Shown here: positions 62,418-64,000 of the stretch, piece by piece
How positions within the stretch are numbered: position 1 is the stretch's first letter
Layout of the letters: every line of letters begins with the position of its first letter
Assembly: GCA_963726775.1 (NCBI GenBank)
Contig: CAVSDL010000012.1
Location: 62,001 to 126,000 of the forward strand
DNA from: CAIWHR01 sp963726775
GTDB taxonomy: Bacteria > Pseudomonadota > Gammaproteobacteria > Burkholderiales > Casimicrobiaceae
Reading direction: 5' to 3'
Length of the DNA: 64,000 nucleotides
Position numbers and translations under genes: made by a program
Notes under the pieces: model-generated
Told to the model about the DNA's origin: nothing
What the model saw: the letters and a program-made list of their open reading frames with translations, nothing else
The model's database searches: none

Positions 62418-63293
62418 ATGTCGACCCGACACCCGGTCATTGCGATCACCGGCTCTTCCGGCGCCGGGACCACCACGGTCACGCGGACGTTCGAGCACAT
62501 TTTCCGGCGCGAAGGCATCTCCGCTGCCATTGTCGAGGGTGATTCGTTTCATCGCTACGACCGGAAGGAGATGAAGGCAAGAATGGCCGAGGCCGGCGCC
62601 AGCGGCAACCAGCATTTCAGCCACTTCGGGCCCGACGCGAACCGGCTCGAGGATCTCGAGGCGCTGTTTCGCGCCTACGGCGAGTCGGGCACCGGCAAGG
62701 TCCGCAAGTATCTGCACAATGCGCAGGAGGCCGCGCCGCACGGGCAGGAGCCCGGCACGTTCACGCCCTGGAGCGATGTTCCGGCCGGCACGGACCTGCT
62801 GTTCTACGAAGGCCTTCACGGCGGGGCCGTCACCGACAAGGTCAACGTCGCGGTCCTGGCCGACCTTCTGATCGGCGTCGTGCCGATCATCAACCTCGAG
62901 TGGATCCAGAAGCTGCATCGCGACCAGAACCTGCGCGGCTACTCCCAGGACGCGGTCGTCGATACGATCCTGCGCCGCATGCCGGACTACGTGAACTACA
63001 TCTGCCCGCAGTTCTCGCAGACGCATGTCAATTTCCAGCGCGTGCCGATGGTGGATACCTCGAATCCTTTCATTGCACGCGACATCCCGACCGTGGACGA
63101 AAGCATGGTCGTGATCCGCTTCGCCAAGCCGCAGGGAATCGATTTTCTGTACCTGATCTCGATGCTGCACGACTCCTACATGTCGCGCCCGAACATCATC
63201 GTGGTGCCGGGCGGCAAGATGAGTCTCGCCATGCAGCTCATCCTGACCCCGATGATCCTGCAGCTGATGGATCGCAAGCGGCGGGCGGGCTGA
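62418..63293 (+). CDS. cbbP: Phosphoribulokinase
   Basis: 291 aa, bacterial (class I) type. P-loop AITGSSGAGTTTVTRTFEHI, GDSFHRYDRKEM, HFGPDANRLEDLEALF and FYEGLHGG are in the expected order. Makes ribulose-1,5-bisphosphate for CbbLS. 10 bp after cbbF; last gene of the cbbLSXFP operon seen here. Confidence 0.96.
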   Translation: MSTRHPVIAITGSSGAGTTTVTRTFEHIFRREGISAAIVEGDSFHRYDRKEMKARMAEAGASGNQHFSHFGPDANRLEDLEALFRAYGESGTGKVRKYLHNAQEAAPHGQEPGTFTPWSDVPAGTDLLFYEGLHGGAVTDKVNVAVLADLLIGVVPIINLEWIQKLHRDQNLRGYSQDAVVDTILRRMPDYVNYICPQFSQTHVNFQRVPMVDTSNPFIARDIPTVDESMVVIRFAKPQGIDFLYLISMLHDSYMSRPNIIVVPGGKMSLAMQLILTPMILQLMDRKRRAG

Positions 63294-63362
63294 CCCATGG
63301 ACGTCCTGCAAGTGGACGTCGAAGTCGACACCAACGTGCTCGCGAATGCGATCGGGTCCGGG

Positions 63363-63818
63363 CTAGGGAGACGCCTTGAGCACGGCTCCCGACCTGTCGA
63401 GCACGCGCACGTCCACCGGAAACGCAGCCCTGACGCTCTGGGTGACGATGCAGAACTCCTCGAACTGGCCGAGTATCCGATCCTGCATGCCTATCTCGGA
63501 TGCCATGACACCGAGATGCAGATCGACCGCGATGCGACCGATGCGCAACCGGTTGTCGGCGTTGCGGGTCATGTTCACCGTCGCTGCGGCGCGCAGGGGT
63601 CCTGGCTCGTTCCTGAATTTGCGCATCGCGAACAGCAGGCTTGCCGCCAGGCAGTTGGCCACTGCCGTCGCGAGGAGCCGTGACGGATTGGGCCCCGCGT
63701 CGCCGCCGAGCGGCGCCTGCTCGTCGGTGAGCAGGGCCGGAACGGCGGGATTGTCGAAGTGGGCCTCGAATCGGTAGTCCGACAGCTGGACCAGCTCGAT
63801 TGTGAAATCGCCGTCCAT
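63363..63818 (-). CDS. OsmC-family protein
   Basis: 151 aa. GPNPSRLLATAVANCLAASL carries the conserved Cys of the family in AVANCLAASL; a second conserved Cys lies in EFCIVTQSVRAAFPV. OsmC/Ohr proteins reduce organic peroxides with these thiols. 6 bp downstream of the YgaP-like gene, suggesting an operon; convergent with cbbP. Confidence 0.85.
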   Translation of the reverse strand: MDGDFTIELVQLSDYRFEAHFDNPAVPALLTDEQAPLGGDAGPNPSRLLATAVANCLAASLLFAMRKFRNEPGPLRAAATVNMTRNADNRLRIGRIAVDLHLGVMASEIGMQDRILGQFEEFCIVTQSVRAAFPVDVRVLDRSGAVLKASP

Positions 63819-63824
63819 GGCAGA

Positions 63825-64000
63825 TCAGCTCTTTTCGGTCGAGCAGGTGCTGATCCCCAGAAATGAATAGGCCGGGCACACGCGGAACAACCCGGTGAGG
63901 ATCGGGGCAACGCCGATATAGCCCCACGGGCCGATCATTCCGGCGACGGCAAGGACGACCAGTGCAATGCCCGCACCGACGCGCACCACGCGATCAACCG
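63825..64000 (-). CDS. YgaP-type DUF2892 membrane protein (partial)
   Basis: The last 57 residues are in the window; the start lies beyond the right edge. VDRVVRVGAGIALVVLAVAG and a second hydrophobic part GYIGVAPILTGLFRVCPAYS, ending LGISTCSTEKS, match the two-helix DUF2892 domain with its conserved Cys residues. In YgaP this domain follows a rhodanese; the front part is not visible here. Confidence 0.8.
   Translation of the reverse strand, partial: VDRVVRVGAGIALVVLAVAGMIGPWGYIGVAPILTGLFRVCPAYSFLGISTCSTEKS

Noticed and set aside
63297..63683. Plus-strand frame after cbbP
   Set aside because: ATG close to the cbbP stop is tempting, but most of it is antisense to the OsmC-like gene and the product has no pattern.

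Overview
This window is a GC-rich chromosomal segment from a chemolithoautotrophic sulfur-oxidising bacterium, most likely a betaproteobacterium. Three things point there. The hfq-hflX-hflK-hflC-DUF2065-hisZ-purA string is a betaproteobacterial arrangement. The left edge carries an exosortase-A (PEP-CTERM) type exopolysaccharide locus. The rest is dominated by reverse dissimilatory sulfite reductase, sulfite oxidation and Calvin-cycle genes. No rRNA, tRNA, CRISPR array, insertion sequence or phage gene was recognised.

Layout. 1-3.5 kb: EPS/PEP-CTERM genes on the minus strand (outer-membrane protein, cut at the window edge; tyrosine autokinase; chain-length determinant; export lipoprotein). 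4.1-12.2 kb: housekeeping genes (phosphoribosyltransferase, purA, hisZ, DUF2065, hflC, hflK, hflX, hfq, der). 12.4-17.5 kb: mixed genes (methyltransferase, AhpD-Rieske fusion, universal stress protein, TSUP anion exporter with a small partner, phosphoesterase). 17.7-22.8 kb: qmoA-qmoB-hdrC-hdrB. 22.8-27.6 kb: ykgJ-like gene, aprA, aprB, sat. 27.7-32.4 kb: soeABC. 32.7-34.6 kb: two-component system. 34.7-47.2 kb: complete dsrABEFHCMKLJOPNR on the minus strand. 47.5-54.6 kb: a divergent plus-strand cluster holding a Cas6/Cmx6-like protein, a DsrC paralogue without its two redox cysteines, a double TusA, an Fe(II)/2-oxoglutarate oxygenase, an HTH-ferredoxin-reductase fusion, an S24-like protein and a Sfum_1244-type protein. 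54.7-57.0 kb: tusA-dsrE2-fadL. 57.3-63.3 kb: cbbR with divergent cbbLSXFP. 63.4-64 kb: OsmC-like protein and a YgaP/DUF2892 membrane protein, cut at the edge.

How it fits together. Persulfide sulfur carried by TusA/DsrE2 would pass via DsrEFH to DsrC. DsrAB, with DsrL and DsrMKJOP, would oxidise it to sulfite. Sulfite then has two possible routes: direct oxidation by membrane-bound SoeABC, or the APS route through AprBA and Sat, with QmoAB-HdrCB as the electron acceptor module. TSUP may export sulfite or sulfate. The electrons support CO2 fixation by form I (red-type) RuBisCO with its activase CbbX.

Main points of interest. (1) Nine single-base indels sit in sat, aprA and the ykgJ-like gene within 4.8 kb, while aprB, soe, qmo and dsr are intact. 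(2) A conserved-looking accessory sulfur cluster contains an orphan Cas6-like protein. (3) soeABC and tusA-dsrE2 share promoter architecture, and TACCCAT-type repeats lie before qmoA. This suggests a regulon for the NarX/NarL-like two-component system beside soe. (4) A 38-bp duplication forms the dsrJ tail and the dsrO leader.
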